Positions 8,601-14,666 of a stretch of 32,730 bases of DNA are shown here, piece by piece; position 1 is the stretch's first letter, and each line of letters starts with the position of its first letter. Below the pieces are notes generated by a model. That model was not told where the DNA came from and ran no database searches. It saw nothing but the letters and a program-made list of their open reading frames with translations. The position numbers and the translations under genes were made by a program. Origin of the DNA: an uncultured Vampirovibrio sp. (GTDB lineage: Bacteria > Cyanobacteriota > Vampirovibrionia > Gastranaerophilales > Gastranaerophilaceae); the NCBI GenBank assembly GCA_910579975.1, contig CAJTWU010000019.1:1-32730 (forward strand). Direction: 5' to 3'.

Positions 8601-8690
8601 ACTATACTCATTCTCGCATGTATATTATGACAGATTTATTTAAGCCTTAATACATCTATATGGATGATATGTAAAAAGTCAACTCAAACC

Positions 8691-8744
8691 CTCTAAAACT
8701 CAATAATAGTGTGGGTTTTACACTTTAAAAATAGTCCTTTAGAG
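8691..8744. promoter_or_regulatory. Nested inverted repeats upstream of 8810 gene
   Basis: Outer arms CTCTAAA (8691-8697) and TTTAGAG (8738-8744) enclose a small hairpin, AGTGT (8708-8712) with ACACT (8720-8724). The heptamer TAGTGTG (8707-8713) recurs at 10428-10434. The function is unknown; this could be an operator or an RNA structure. Confidence 0.3.
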
Positions 8745-8809
8745 TTAGTTACAAAACTTCATCTTTGCGTTACCATGTGGGAGTATTAAGAGAAAGAAAG
8801 TGTGTGCGT

Positions 8810-9187
8810 ATGATTCAACCTGTAAGCGCCTTTAGCCCTCGGGCAGGATTCAGAGGGAACAATGGAACGTACGGTAAAAAACAAGCTTTATCCAACCAGA
8901 ATATTGCCCTGATTAATGCTGGTGGAGTTGCACTTGCAGCCGGTGGTTTAGGAACTGCTCTTGCAAGAAGTCAAACCTCTTCCTGGGGACATGCCGGAGT
9001 TCTTGGACTCTGTGCAGCGTTTTTGACAATGTTTTTTATGACTCCTCAAATTATTGACAAAAGTGGATTACACAAAATCAGCAATAGTTCAGATATTGCC
9101 AAAGAAGATGCACCAAAATTCATGGATGCAGTAAAGGAGCACCTTAGGCCGGCTAAAAAACTTGTTCAATTCAGGCAGCAAGCTTAA
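8810..9187 (+). CDS. Small protein with two hydrophobic segments, unknown
   Basis: The protein has 125 residues from the ATG at 8810; a TTG at 8765 would lengthen it but has no support. The N-terminus is MIQPVSAFSPRAGFRGNNG, an Ile/Pro/Ser-Phe...FRG pattern like that of other unknown proteins here. Hydrophobic segments lie at about 35-55 and 65-85, so it is probably a membrane protein. I do not recognise the family. Its stop overlaps that of the opposite gene by 4 nt (TTAA). Confidence 0.65.
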   Translation: MIQPVSAFSPRAGFRGNNGTYGKKQALSNQNIALINAGGVALAAGGLGTALARSQTSSWGHAGVLGLCAAFLTMFFMTPQIIDKSGLHKISNSSDIAKEDAPKFMDAVKEHLRPAKKLVQFRQQA

Positions 9188-9621
9188 TCCATAGGATGTT
9201 TTTTGCCCATACCGTAACCGCTTCGTAAAACATTATAACAAGCGGTGAGCGCTACTCCTGTTGCGCCGATTTTGGCAAATACATTTTTGGCGGTAAGTGC
9301 AAGAGCAGAACTTCCCACTAAAAACAAACTATTCCCCAGAGAATAGAGAGTACCTTCAACTCCGCCTTTGAGCCTTCCCCAGAGAGCGGGCAAAGGGTTG
9401 CGGGTTCTGTAGTCAAAAACTTTATCCTGAATAATTTTATTAGAATAACTCACTGTATCAATTGTACGTGAGTCAAAATAGGCTTTTTCCAAATATTTTG
9501 CCTGTTCTTTTTGGGCACCGTTTTTTGAAAACTGATTTGCAACATTAACAGCATCATATAGGGCAACGCCCATGCCTGCCGTTCCTAAAGTTCTACAAAC
9601 TATTTTTGCTGCAAGTTTCAT
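9184..9621 (-). CDS. Conserved-looking small membrane-associated protein, unknown
   Basis: The protein has 145 residues. Glycine/alanine-rich weakly hydrophobic stretches lie at about 8-25 and 92-125, with a charged middle. No family is recognised. The gene is coupled to the HEAT-repeat gene by a TAATG overlap (its ATG shares the last A of the upstream stop), so the two are co-translated and may act together. Confidence 0.65.
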   Translation of the reverse strand: MKLAAKIVCRTLGTAGMGVALYDAVNVANQFSKNGAQKEQAKYLEKAYFDSRTIDTVSYSNKIIQDKVFDYRTRNPLPALWGRLKGGVEGTLYSLGNSLFLVGSSALALTAKNVFAKIGATGVALTACYNVLRSGYGMGKKHPMD

Positions 9622-10364
9622 TATTCTGCCTTTTGTTCTTCAACGGGTTGAGGTGTATATTTTACCTCTGTATCAGCCGACATTTTTAATAAAATGTTTG
9701 CTGCTTCTACAACATCTTGTTTATCAGAGTTTGGATTTTGCTGAATATTATTCAAAAGCTGTATTGTATAATCGTTGCCGCTTGCAAGACCAGATGACAA
9801 CGCGCTCAAAGCTGCGGTTCTAATAATTTTTTGCGGGTCTTGAAGCATTTTATTTAATAAAGCATTTAAAGCCGCATCATCAAATCTTGATTTATCTTCA
9901 TCCAATCGAGTTAAGACTTCTTTTGCAGCCATCAAACGTATGTCTGTATTCTGATTATTCAAATAATTCTCTAACGACATAATGTACTCATCCGTAAGCG
10001 CGACAATACGAGTTTGTTTGCCGTTTTCTTCCAACTCTTTCTGCTTGGCATTTTGAGTATCTAAATCATTTATGATATCGGTTGAAGATGATAAGTCTTC
10101 TTCTTTTACCTGTGGTTCAACAGCTTGTGCAATTGGTGCTTCTAATTTCCCGCCGTTTTGCTGATAGTTGTAATTATTCAGATAATAAGAAGGATGATAC
10201 GCCTGTGGTAACGCCTCTTGCGGCTGAAGCTGTTCTTGAGTTTGGGGCGTTTGTACCTGGATTTGCGGCACACAAGAAGTTTGAGACGGAGCCGAAGCAT
10301 TAACAGTCGGATTTGAAATATTGATTGTCACACCTGAATATGACGGGATTTGCGCATTTGTCAT
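9621..10364 (-). CDS. HEAT-repeat protein with Gln/Pro-rich N-terminus
   Basis: The protein has 247 residues. The first 90 or so are low-complexity, rich in Gln, Pro, Asn, Ser and Thr. Residues about 120-230 form helical HEAT/armadillo-like units (DIRLMAAKEVLTRL, IIRTAALSALSSGL, DVVEAANILLKMS). These usually act as protein-binding scaffolds. The start is preceded by GAAGG at 7 nt. It is first in a two-gene operon with the 145-residue protein. A 9-bp inverted repeat with a 40-nt gap brackets its promoter region. Confidence 0.8.
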   Translation of the reverse strand: MTNAQIPSYSGVTINISNPTVNASAPSQTSCVPQIQVQTPQTQEQLQPQEALPQAYHPSYYLNNYNYQQNGGKLEAPIAQAVEPQVKEEDLSSSTDIINDLDTQNAKQKELEENGKQTRIVALTDEYIMSLENYLNNQNTDIRLMAAKEVLTRLDEDKSRFDDAALNALLNKMLQDPQKIIRTAALSALSSGLASGNDYTIQLLNNIQQNPNSDKQDVVEAANILLKMSADTEVKYTPQPVEEQKAE

Positions 10365-10378
10365 AGTTAAACCTTCAT

Positions 10379-10436
10379 TTCACACTAATATATTAATATA
10401 AAGGTAAAAACAGGGTAAAAATTGCTCTAGTGTGAA
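10379..10436. promoter_or_regulatory. 9-bp inverted repeat around the HEAT-gene promoter
   Basis: TTCACACTA (10379-10387) and TAGTGTGAA (10428-10436) are exact inverse copies 40 nt apart, with AT-rich -10-like sequence between them. They could bind one regulator dimer at each arm with DNA looping, or form a stem in RNA running on from the upstream XRE gene. Confidence 0.45.
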
Positions 10437-10450
10437 GTTATGTAACGAAA

Positions 10451-10774
10451 CTAATCAGTTAAAACTTTCAAATACTCATAAGCAAGATTGAATTTTTCAA
10501 TGTCATTGTTAACAATCTCAAGACGACGATTGAAATCTTCTTTTATAACGTTGGGGTCGATAAGAGTATCTACCAATAGGGCACTATAGGAAACATTCAA
10601 CTCTTTGGCTATTTTCTCCAAGTTTTCAGGTCTTGGAAATCTTTTACCACGTTCAATATCACTCATAGATGATGGTTCAATCCCAATAGATTCCGCTAAC
10701 TGTTCTTGGGTCAATCCTTTTATATTTCTATATTTTCTTATATTTAAACCTAATATAGCTTCTAACTTAGTCAT
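10451..10774 (-). CDS. XRE-family transcriptional regulator 1
   Basis: The protein has 107 residues. A helix-turn-helix of the Cro/C1 type spans about 7-65 (GLTQEQLAESIGIEPSSMSDIERGKR, then LEKIAKELNVS), and a helical C-terminal tail probably dimerises. It has no enzymatic domain. There is no Shine-Dalgarno sequence before the ATG, so it may be leaderless. Overlapping palindromes at 10813-10845, just upstream, are its likely operator. It lies in the accessory island in the same orientation as a second XRE gene. Confidence 0.88.
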   Translation of the reverse strand: MTKLEAILGLNIRKYRNIKGLTQEQLAESIGIEPSSMSDIERGKRFPRPENLEKIAKELNVSYSALLVDTLIDPNVIKEDFNRRLEIVNNDIEKFNLAYEYLKVLTD

Positions 10775-10812
10775 AATATTATGTTAAATTTCAATGAATG
10801 TTTTTATAATAA

Positions 10813-10845
10813 GCAAATATCAGATATTTTCGAAAAATATCTTGC
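10813..10845. promoter_or_regulatory. Overlapping palindromic operators between XRE1 and an orphan promoter
   Basis: AAATATC-A-GATATTT (10815-10829) is a perfect 15-bp palindrome. It overlaps a second one, AGATATTT-TCGAA-AAATATCT (10822-10842). The half-site AAATATC/GATATTT thus occurs three times. The right edge abuts the -35 of the plus-strand promoter and the left edge lies before XRE1, as expected for an autoregulated divergent pair. Confidence 0.6.
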
Positions 10846-10905
10846 GAAACTCTAAGTAGTATGTTATTATAATTTTGGAGGTAATATGAAAATAAATCCA
10901 ATTTA
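10842..10905 (+). promoter_or_regulatory. Orphan promoter, strong RBS and six-codon ORF
   Basis: TTGCGA (10842-10847), about 17 nt, then a TATTATAAT -10 region is followed by GGAGG and ATG at 10885. The ORF reads M-K-I-N-P-I and then stops at 10903-10905. No gene of useful length follows on this strand before 11355. This looks like the preserved start region of a deleted or interrupted gene, or a leader peptide. Confidence 0.5.
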
Positions 10906-10909
10906 ATAT

Positions 10910-11248
10910 CTAACTTTTAAATGAAGCAGTGATTTTATACAGTAAAATAAGTTCATCTGATGTGAAACCTGACAATAAGCGGTTAATTTCTTTTTTAAAA
11001 TCTAAGTCTTTACCAGAATGTTCAATAGGTTTTTGTTTAAAAAAGTATTCAGGTTCAACATTGAAAAAATTGGCAAGTTTAGCAAGTGAGTCCGATGAAA
11101 CAAATGAACGACCTAATTCAATTGAAGAAATAGATTCTCTATCCATATCTACTAATTCGGCAAGCTTTTCTTGAGATAATTTTTTTGAATTTCTCAACCT
11201 TTTTAGATTATTACCTACTGTTTTCCTAATATCACTACTTTTAACCAT
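10910..11248 (-). CDS. XRE-family transcriptional regulator 2
   Basis: The protein has 112 residues with a Cro/C1-type HTH at about 10-67 (KLSQEKLAELVDMDRESISSIELGRS, then LAKLANFFNVEPEYFF). A short C-terminal helical region (LSGFTSDELILLYKITASF) follows. It is related in layout to XRE1 but clearly diverged in sequence. It is divergent from two tiny genes at 11355-11712, which it may control. No Shine-Dalgarno sequence is visible; a CATAATAT -10-like sequence lies just before the ATG. Confidence 0.88.
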   Translation of the reverse strand: MVKSSDIRKTVGNNLKRLRNSKKLSQEKLAELVDMDRESISSIELGRSFVSSDSLAKLANFFNVEPEYFFKQKPIEHSGKDLDFKKEINRLLSGFTSDELILLYKITASFKS

Positions 11249-11354
11249 AACAAAATATTATGCTATTTTTTTTGGCTTTTCCATCAAAGATAGATACATA
11301 ATACGTAGTAAAGTTAATTCATATAATTATTTTAAATACACAGAAGGTAATTTC

Positions 11355-11552
11355 ATGACTACAGACAAATACCAAATTAAAAATGCAAAAGAACTACTTC
11401 TCAAAGCAGTAACATATAGTGAAGTACTTGAAGAACTTATATTAACCAAGAAAGTTGATAAAGAGCATGTACAAATTTACTGGAGGGAAGATGTAACAAA
11501 ATTTCTCTATAGACAATATCAAAAACTTGAAGGATTTAACTATGAGTCTTAA
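11355..11552 (+). CDS. Small hypothetical protein, 65 aa
   Basis: The protein is 65 residues, charged and helical, with no recognised domain (contains EVLEELILTKKVDKEHVQIYW). It has a good GAAGG site 7 nt before the ATG. Its end overlaps the start of the next small gene by 11 nt, so the two are coupled. Both lie divergent from XRE2 in the island. A toxin-antitoxin-like role is possible but nothing in the sequence shows it. Confidence 0.6.
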   Translation: MTTDKYQIKNAKELLLKAVTYSEVLEELILTKKVDKEHVQIYWREDVTKFLYRQYQKLEGFNYES

Positions 11553-11712
11553 AAAAATAATAATAAATCAATTTGAAAAACTTCTTGAAACATTAACAGA
11601 AGCAGAGAATGAACTATTAGGGATAGACAACACCAAAATAAAATCCATCAAAGCTGATATTGATATTGCAAAAAACCGAATTACAGAATTTAAAAATACA
11701 AAAGAACTATAA
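11542..11712 (+). CDS. Small coiled-coil protein, 56 aa
   Basis: The protein has 56 residues from the ATG at 11542, which follows AAGGA; a TTG at 11527 is less likely because it contains that ribosome site. It is one amphipathic, probably coiled-coil helix pair (FEKLLETLTEAENELLG, IKADIDIAKNRITEF). Function is unknown. A strong terminator follows 15 nt after the stop. Confidence 0.6.
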   Translation: MSLKKIIINQFEKLLETLTEAENELLGIDNTKIKSIKADIDIAKNRITEFKNTKEL

Positions 11713-11727
11713 ACTCCAATACGGAGT

Positions 11728-11771
11728 GCCTGTAGGAAATTATTCTCCATATTAATTCCTACAGGCTTTTT
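11728..11771 (+). terminator. Strong intrinsic terminator after the small gene pair
   Basis: An 11-bp perfect stem (GCCTGTAGGAA/TTCCTACAGGC) with a 17-nt loop is followed by TTTTT. It separates the two small genes from the mobile mystery A/B operon. Confidence 0.9.
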
Positions 11772-11788
11772 ATAACCTATGTATTATA
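11771..11788. promoter_or_regulatory. Operator O1 of the mobile mystery A/B operon
   Basis: TATAACCTATGTATTATA is an 18-bp near-palindrome. Its reverse complement matches O3 at 17 of 18 positions. It begins 33 bp before O2. Confidence 0.65.
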
Positions 11789-11795
11789 ATTTTTA

Positions 11796-11823
11796 TTGAA
11801 TTTTATAACTTATATGTTATAAT
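11796..11823 (+). promoter_or_regulatory. Promoter of the mobile mystery A/B operon
   Basis: TTGAAT (11796-11801), 16 nt, then TATAAT (11818-11823) carrying an extended TGT. The -10 overlaps operator O2, so a bound repressor would block RNA polymerase. Confidence 0.6.
11804..11821. promoter_or_regulatory. Operator O2, central symmetric site
   Basis: TATAACTTATATGTTATA has intact TATAAC/GTTATA half-sites on both sides. It overlaps the extended -10 and is the centre of symmetry of the three-site array. Confidence 0.65.
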
Positions 11824-11836
11824 ATTATTATAAATA

Positions 11837-11854
11837 TATAATATATAGGTTATA
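11837..11854. promoter_or_regulatory. Operator O3, next to the start codon
   Basis: TATAATATATAGGTTATA starts exactly 33 bp after O2 and is inverted relative to O1. It ends 2 nt before the ATG at 11857 and contains the only weak ribosome-site-like AGG. Confidence 0.65.
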
Positions 11855-11856
11855 AA

Positions 11857-12300
11857 ATGACAAACCAAAAAATCCTAAGACGCTCATATCAAAAGAAATT
11901 TGATGCATTTAAAACAGTTCTGATTAAACAACCGACTCAAGGATGGTTAAAAACAATTCGTGAGATTTTGGGCATGACAACAACCCAACTTGCAAAAAAA
12001 CTTGGAATATCACAACCAAGGGTTGTTTGTCTTGAAAAAAACGAAAAAAATATTAAAATTTCTACAATGGAAAGAATTGCCGATGCTCTAAACTGTGATT
12101 TTATATATGCAATTGTTCCTCGTGAAAAAATTGATAATATTATTTATAATCAAGCAAGGAAAAAAGCTTTAAAAATTTTAAACAAAGTCAATCAAAATAT
12201 GGTATTAGAAAATCAATTATCAAATTCTAATGAACTATTAGAAGATATTATAAACGAGTTGTTAGATAGCAGCACCACAAAACTTTGGGATGAAGAATAA
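11857..12300 (+). CDS. Mobile mystery protein A, XRE-type antitoxin/regulator
   Basis: The protein has 147 residues. The N-terminal extension (RRSYQKKFDAF...QPTQGWLKTIREILGM) and an XRE helix-turn-helix at about 40-90 (TTTQLAKKLGISQPRVVCLEKNE, then MERIADALNCDFIYAIVP) match the family TIGR02612 as I know it. That family always precedes a Fic-domain partner and moves between genomes. The C-terminus is a long helix that may contact the partner. The stop lies 2 nt before the Fic gene. Three operator-like sites precede it, suggesting autoregulation. Confidence 0.88.
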   Translation: MTNQKILRRSYQKKFDAFKTVLIKQPTQGWLKTIREILGMTTTQLAKKLGISQPRVVCLEKNEKNIKISTMERIADALNCDFIYAIVPREKIDNIIYNQARKKALKILNKVNQNMVLENQLSNSNELLEDIINELLDSSTTKLWDEE

Positions 12301-12302
12301 TT

Positions 12303-12878
12303 ATGAATATTTTTGAAACAGATGATAATTCCACACCATTAACAGAAGAAGAAAAGCAACAATTAAAGGCAAAGTGGATAACAACAAGAGCAGAACTCAA
12401 TGAAATTGAAACAAAAGGTATTGCCAATGCTGAAATCTGGCTTTTGAAAAACAAAAAAGATATTTTAACAGAAGATTTTATTAAACTATTACACAAAAAA
12501 ATGTTTGGTGAAATTTGGATGTGGGCAGGAAAATTCAGAACTACAGAAAGAAACATTGGAGTTGCACCATATCAAATTCAACCTAAACTAAGAATATTAT
12601 TAGATGATATTAAATTTTGGATAGAAAATAAAACATACCCTGAAAAAGAAATTGCTATCAGATTTCATCATAAATTAGTACAAATTCACCCATTCCCAAA
12701 CGGCAATGGTAGGATTTCACGTATCATGGCGGATTTGCTAATGCGGCAATTTGGAGAAAAAAGTTTAGATTGGGGTTCTGGTAATTTAACAGAAATATCG
12801 GAAATAAGAAAGAATTACATATCAGCACTGCAAAAAGCTGATGGCGGCGATTATACTGAACTATTAAATTTTGTTTAG
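12303..12878 (+). CDS. Mobile mystery protein B, Fic-family AMP transferase
   Basis: The protein has 191 residues with a complete Fic active site HPFPNGNGR at 129-137 (catalytic His129, phosphate-binding GNGR). Family-typical WMWAGKFRTTERNIG precedes it at 72-86. Fic enzymes usually transfer AMP from ATP to a hydroxyl of a target protein; targets here are unknown. No exact (S/T)xxxE(G/N) inhibitory motif is seen. The nearest is T27-x-x-x-E31 followed by Leu near the N-terminus, so control may rest on the preceding protein. It is the second gene of the pair (2-nt gap) and overlaps the opposing YitT gene's stop by 4 nt (TTAG). Confidence 0.9.
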   Translation: MNIFETDDNSTPLTEEEKQQLKAKWITTRAELNEIETKGIANAEIWLLKNKKDILTEDFIKLLHKKMFGEIWMWAGKFRTTERNIGVAPYQIQPKLRILLDDIKFWIENKTYPEKEIAIRFHHKLVQIHPFPNGNGRISRIMADLLMRQFGEKSLDWGSGNLTEISEIRKNYISALQKADGGDYTELLNFV

Positions 12879-13771
12879 TGCCCTGATTTCTTTCTGAAAC
12901 GTCCGCCTTCAACTTCGTGGACATCTTCGGTTACGATAAATGCGTTAGGGTCAACATTGTGCACAACTTCCTTGAGTTTTGCCATGTCAAATTTATTAAC
13001 AATACAATAAGTCAATATCTTTTCTTGTCTTGAATATCCGCCCAAAGTTTTCATATATGTGACACTGATATCAAGTTCTTTCATTATTGAGTCACCGATT
13101 TCTCTTGAAAACTCCGAAACAATTCTTACAGATTTAGCTTTATCAAGACCTTCAATCACCGTATCAATAACTTTGGAAGCAACATAATATGTCAAAACAG
13201 AATATAATGCTCTATCCCAACCAAACAGCAAGCCCGCTCCCGCGTATACAAACAGGTTCATACCCATTAAAAGCTCACCCACAGAAACAACTTTAAGCTT
13301 TTTAGCAAGTTTTAAGGAAACCATTTCTGTACCATCTAAAGAAGCATTGTTTCTCAAAATCAAACCCACGCCAAGTCCCAGCAAAATTCCGCCGAAAATA
13401 GTTGCAAGCAGTAAGTCGTCCGTAACGTGGTCAAATCTTAAAACAATATTAGTCGCTATAGAAAGCATTGTTATTGCAAAAAAAGTATTAAAAACAAATT
13501 TTCTTCCAAGGGTTCTGTAAGCAAGGATTACAAACGGGAAATTGATTGCAAAAATAATTGCACCCAGATTACCTTTTGTAATATGCGATACCATCATTGA
13601 AATCCCGATAACTCCGCCGTCAATAATTTTGTTAGGAAGCAAAAAGAGTTCAAGTGCAGCTGCAACAATAAATGCACCGACTATCAGAAAAAAAGCCCTT
13701 TTAATATACTCTAATATAATCTCTTTTTTTGTCTTAACCCTTACAGAAGGCTTTTTTCTCTGAAAAAACAT
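12875..13771 (-). CDS. YitT-family membrane protein (DUF161 plus DUF2179)
   Basis: The protein has 298 residues. Five to six membrane helices lie between about 25 and 195, with the family pattern LELFLLPNKIIDGGVIGIS near the start and NNASLDGTEMVSL in the middle. A cytoplasmic DUF2179 domain at about 210-295 carries TLGGYSRQEK and VVHNVDPNAFIVT. The family is widespread and of uncertain transport function. It is the last gene of lysA-cdaA-yitT, 7 nt after cdaA. Confidence 0.93.
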   Translation of the reverse strand: MFFQRKKPSVRVKTKKEIILEYIKRAFFLIVGAFIVAAALELFLLPNKIIDGGVIGISMMVSHITKGNLGAIIFAINFPFVILAYRTLGRKFVFNTFFAITMLSIATNIVLRFDHVTDDLLLATIFGGILLGLGVGLILRNNASLDGTEMVSLKLAKKLKVVSVGELLMGMNLFVYAGAGLLFGWDRALYSVLTYYVASKVIDTVIEGLDKAKSVRIVSEFSREIGDSIMKELDISVTYMKTLGGYSRQEKILTYCIVNKFDMAKLKEVVHNVDPNAFIVTEDVHEVEGGRFRKKSGH

Positions 13772-13778
13772 TCGTCCT

Positions 13779-14666
13779 CTATTTACCTCTTAATATATCA
13801 AAAATATTCTTATGTTTTTCTGTTGTTGTATCAACAGGTTTTATACCTAAAATTGATTCTAAATCAGTTTTCAAAGTCGTCAAATCTTCGTATTTTTTAA
13901 GCATTCCATCCATACAAATTGATACATCACCTGTTTCTTCTGAAACTACAAGGCAAGCAGCATCAGAAACTTCAGACATTCCAAGTGCAGCTCTATGGCG
14001 TGTACCATATTTCCAACTTAGCTTAGGGTCTTCTGTTAAAGGCAGCAACACGCCGGCTGAATGTATTTTATTCCCGTCAATCACCATAGCACCATCATGC
14101 AAAGGTGTATTTGGATGAAAAATTGTTAAAATAAGTTCTGCTGAAACTTTTGCATCAATAACAGTTCCAACATCTGAATAAATTATTGTACTCAACGCTT
14201 TCTTAAACACAATCAAAGCGCCTGTTTTTGTTTTTGTAAGATATTTAACTGCTTCCAAGACTTCTTTTATAACGTCTACGTCATCTTCACTTGCTTCTCT
14301 GTAGCACCCGCAAGTAAAAAATGTTCTTTTAATAAATCCTGGTTGACCGAGATAGCCGAGAAATCTTCTTAATTCCGGTTGGAAAATCACAATCAAGCTT
14401 AGTGCAATAAGAGTTACAAGGGATTTGAAGAAAACACCTATAATTCTTAAATCAATCAGAATAAGAATTTCACTGAAAATCCATGCAAAAACCAGAAAGA
14501 ACAAGCCCTTCACAAGATTTTCCGATTGAGTGTTTTTAATAAATTTACGATAGAAAACAAACAAAATTAATCCGATAAAAAGGATTTCAAGAATATTTAC
14601 CCAGTTGAGCGAGCGCTGCAGCGGGCTTAAAACACTTTGAATAAGAGCAATTAGACCTTCTATCAT
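13779..14666 (-). CDS. cdaA: Diadenylate cyclase CdaA (c-di-AMP synthase)
   Basis: CdaA condenses two ATP into cyclic di-AMP at the inner membrane, a second messenger for cell-wall and potassium/osmotic balance. The protein has 295 residues. Three membrane helices lie at about 24-95, then the DAC domain with TPLHDGAMV (DGA 191-193) and YGTRHRAALG (RHR 223-225), the two catalytic motifs. A Cys-Gly-Cys element at 119-121 between the helices and the DAC domain is not a feature I know from the family. It overlaps lysA by 4 nt (ATGA). No CdaR-like gene follows; yitT does. Confidence 0.96.
   Translation of the reverse strand: MIEGLIALIQSVLSPLQRSLNWVNILEILFIGLILFVFYRKFIKNTQSENLVKGLFFLVFAWIFSEILILIDLRIIGVFFKSLVTLIALSLIVIFQPELRRFLGYLGQPGFIKRTFFTCGCYREASEDDVDVIKEVLEAVKYLTKTKTGALIVFKKALSTIIYSDVGTVIDAKVSAELILTIFHPNTPLHDGAMVIDGNKIHSAGVLLPLTEDPKLSWKYGTRHRAALGMSEVSDAACLVVSEETGDVSICMDGMLKKYEDLTTLKTDLESILGIKPVDTTTEKHKNIFDILRGK

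Noticed and set aside
8765..8809. Upstream TTG start for the 8810 gene
   Set aside because: It adds 15 residues of no family character and lacks a ribosome site; the ATG at 8810 gives the more typical N-terminus.
10437..12878. Integrated element with attachment-site repeats
   Set aside because: No integrase, transposase, tRNA or flanking direct repeat was seen at the island edges.
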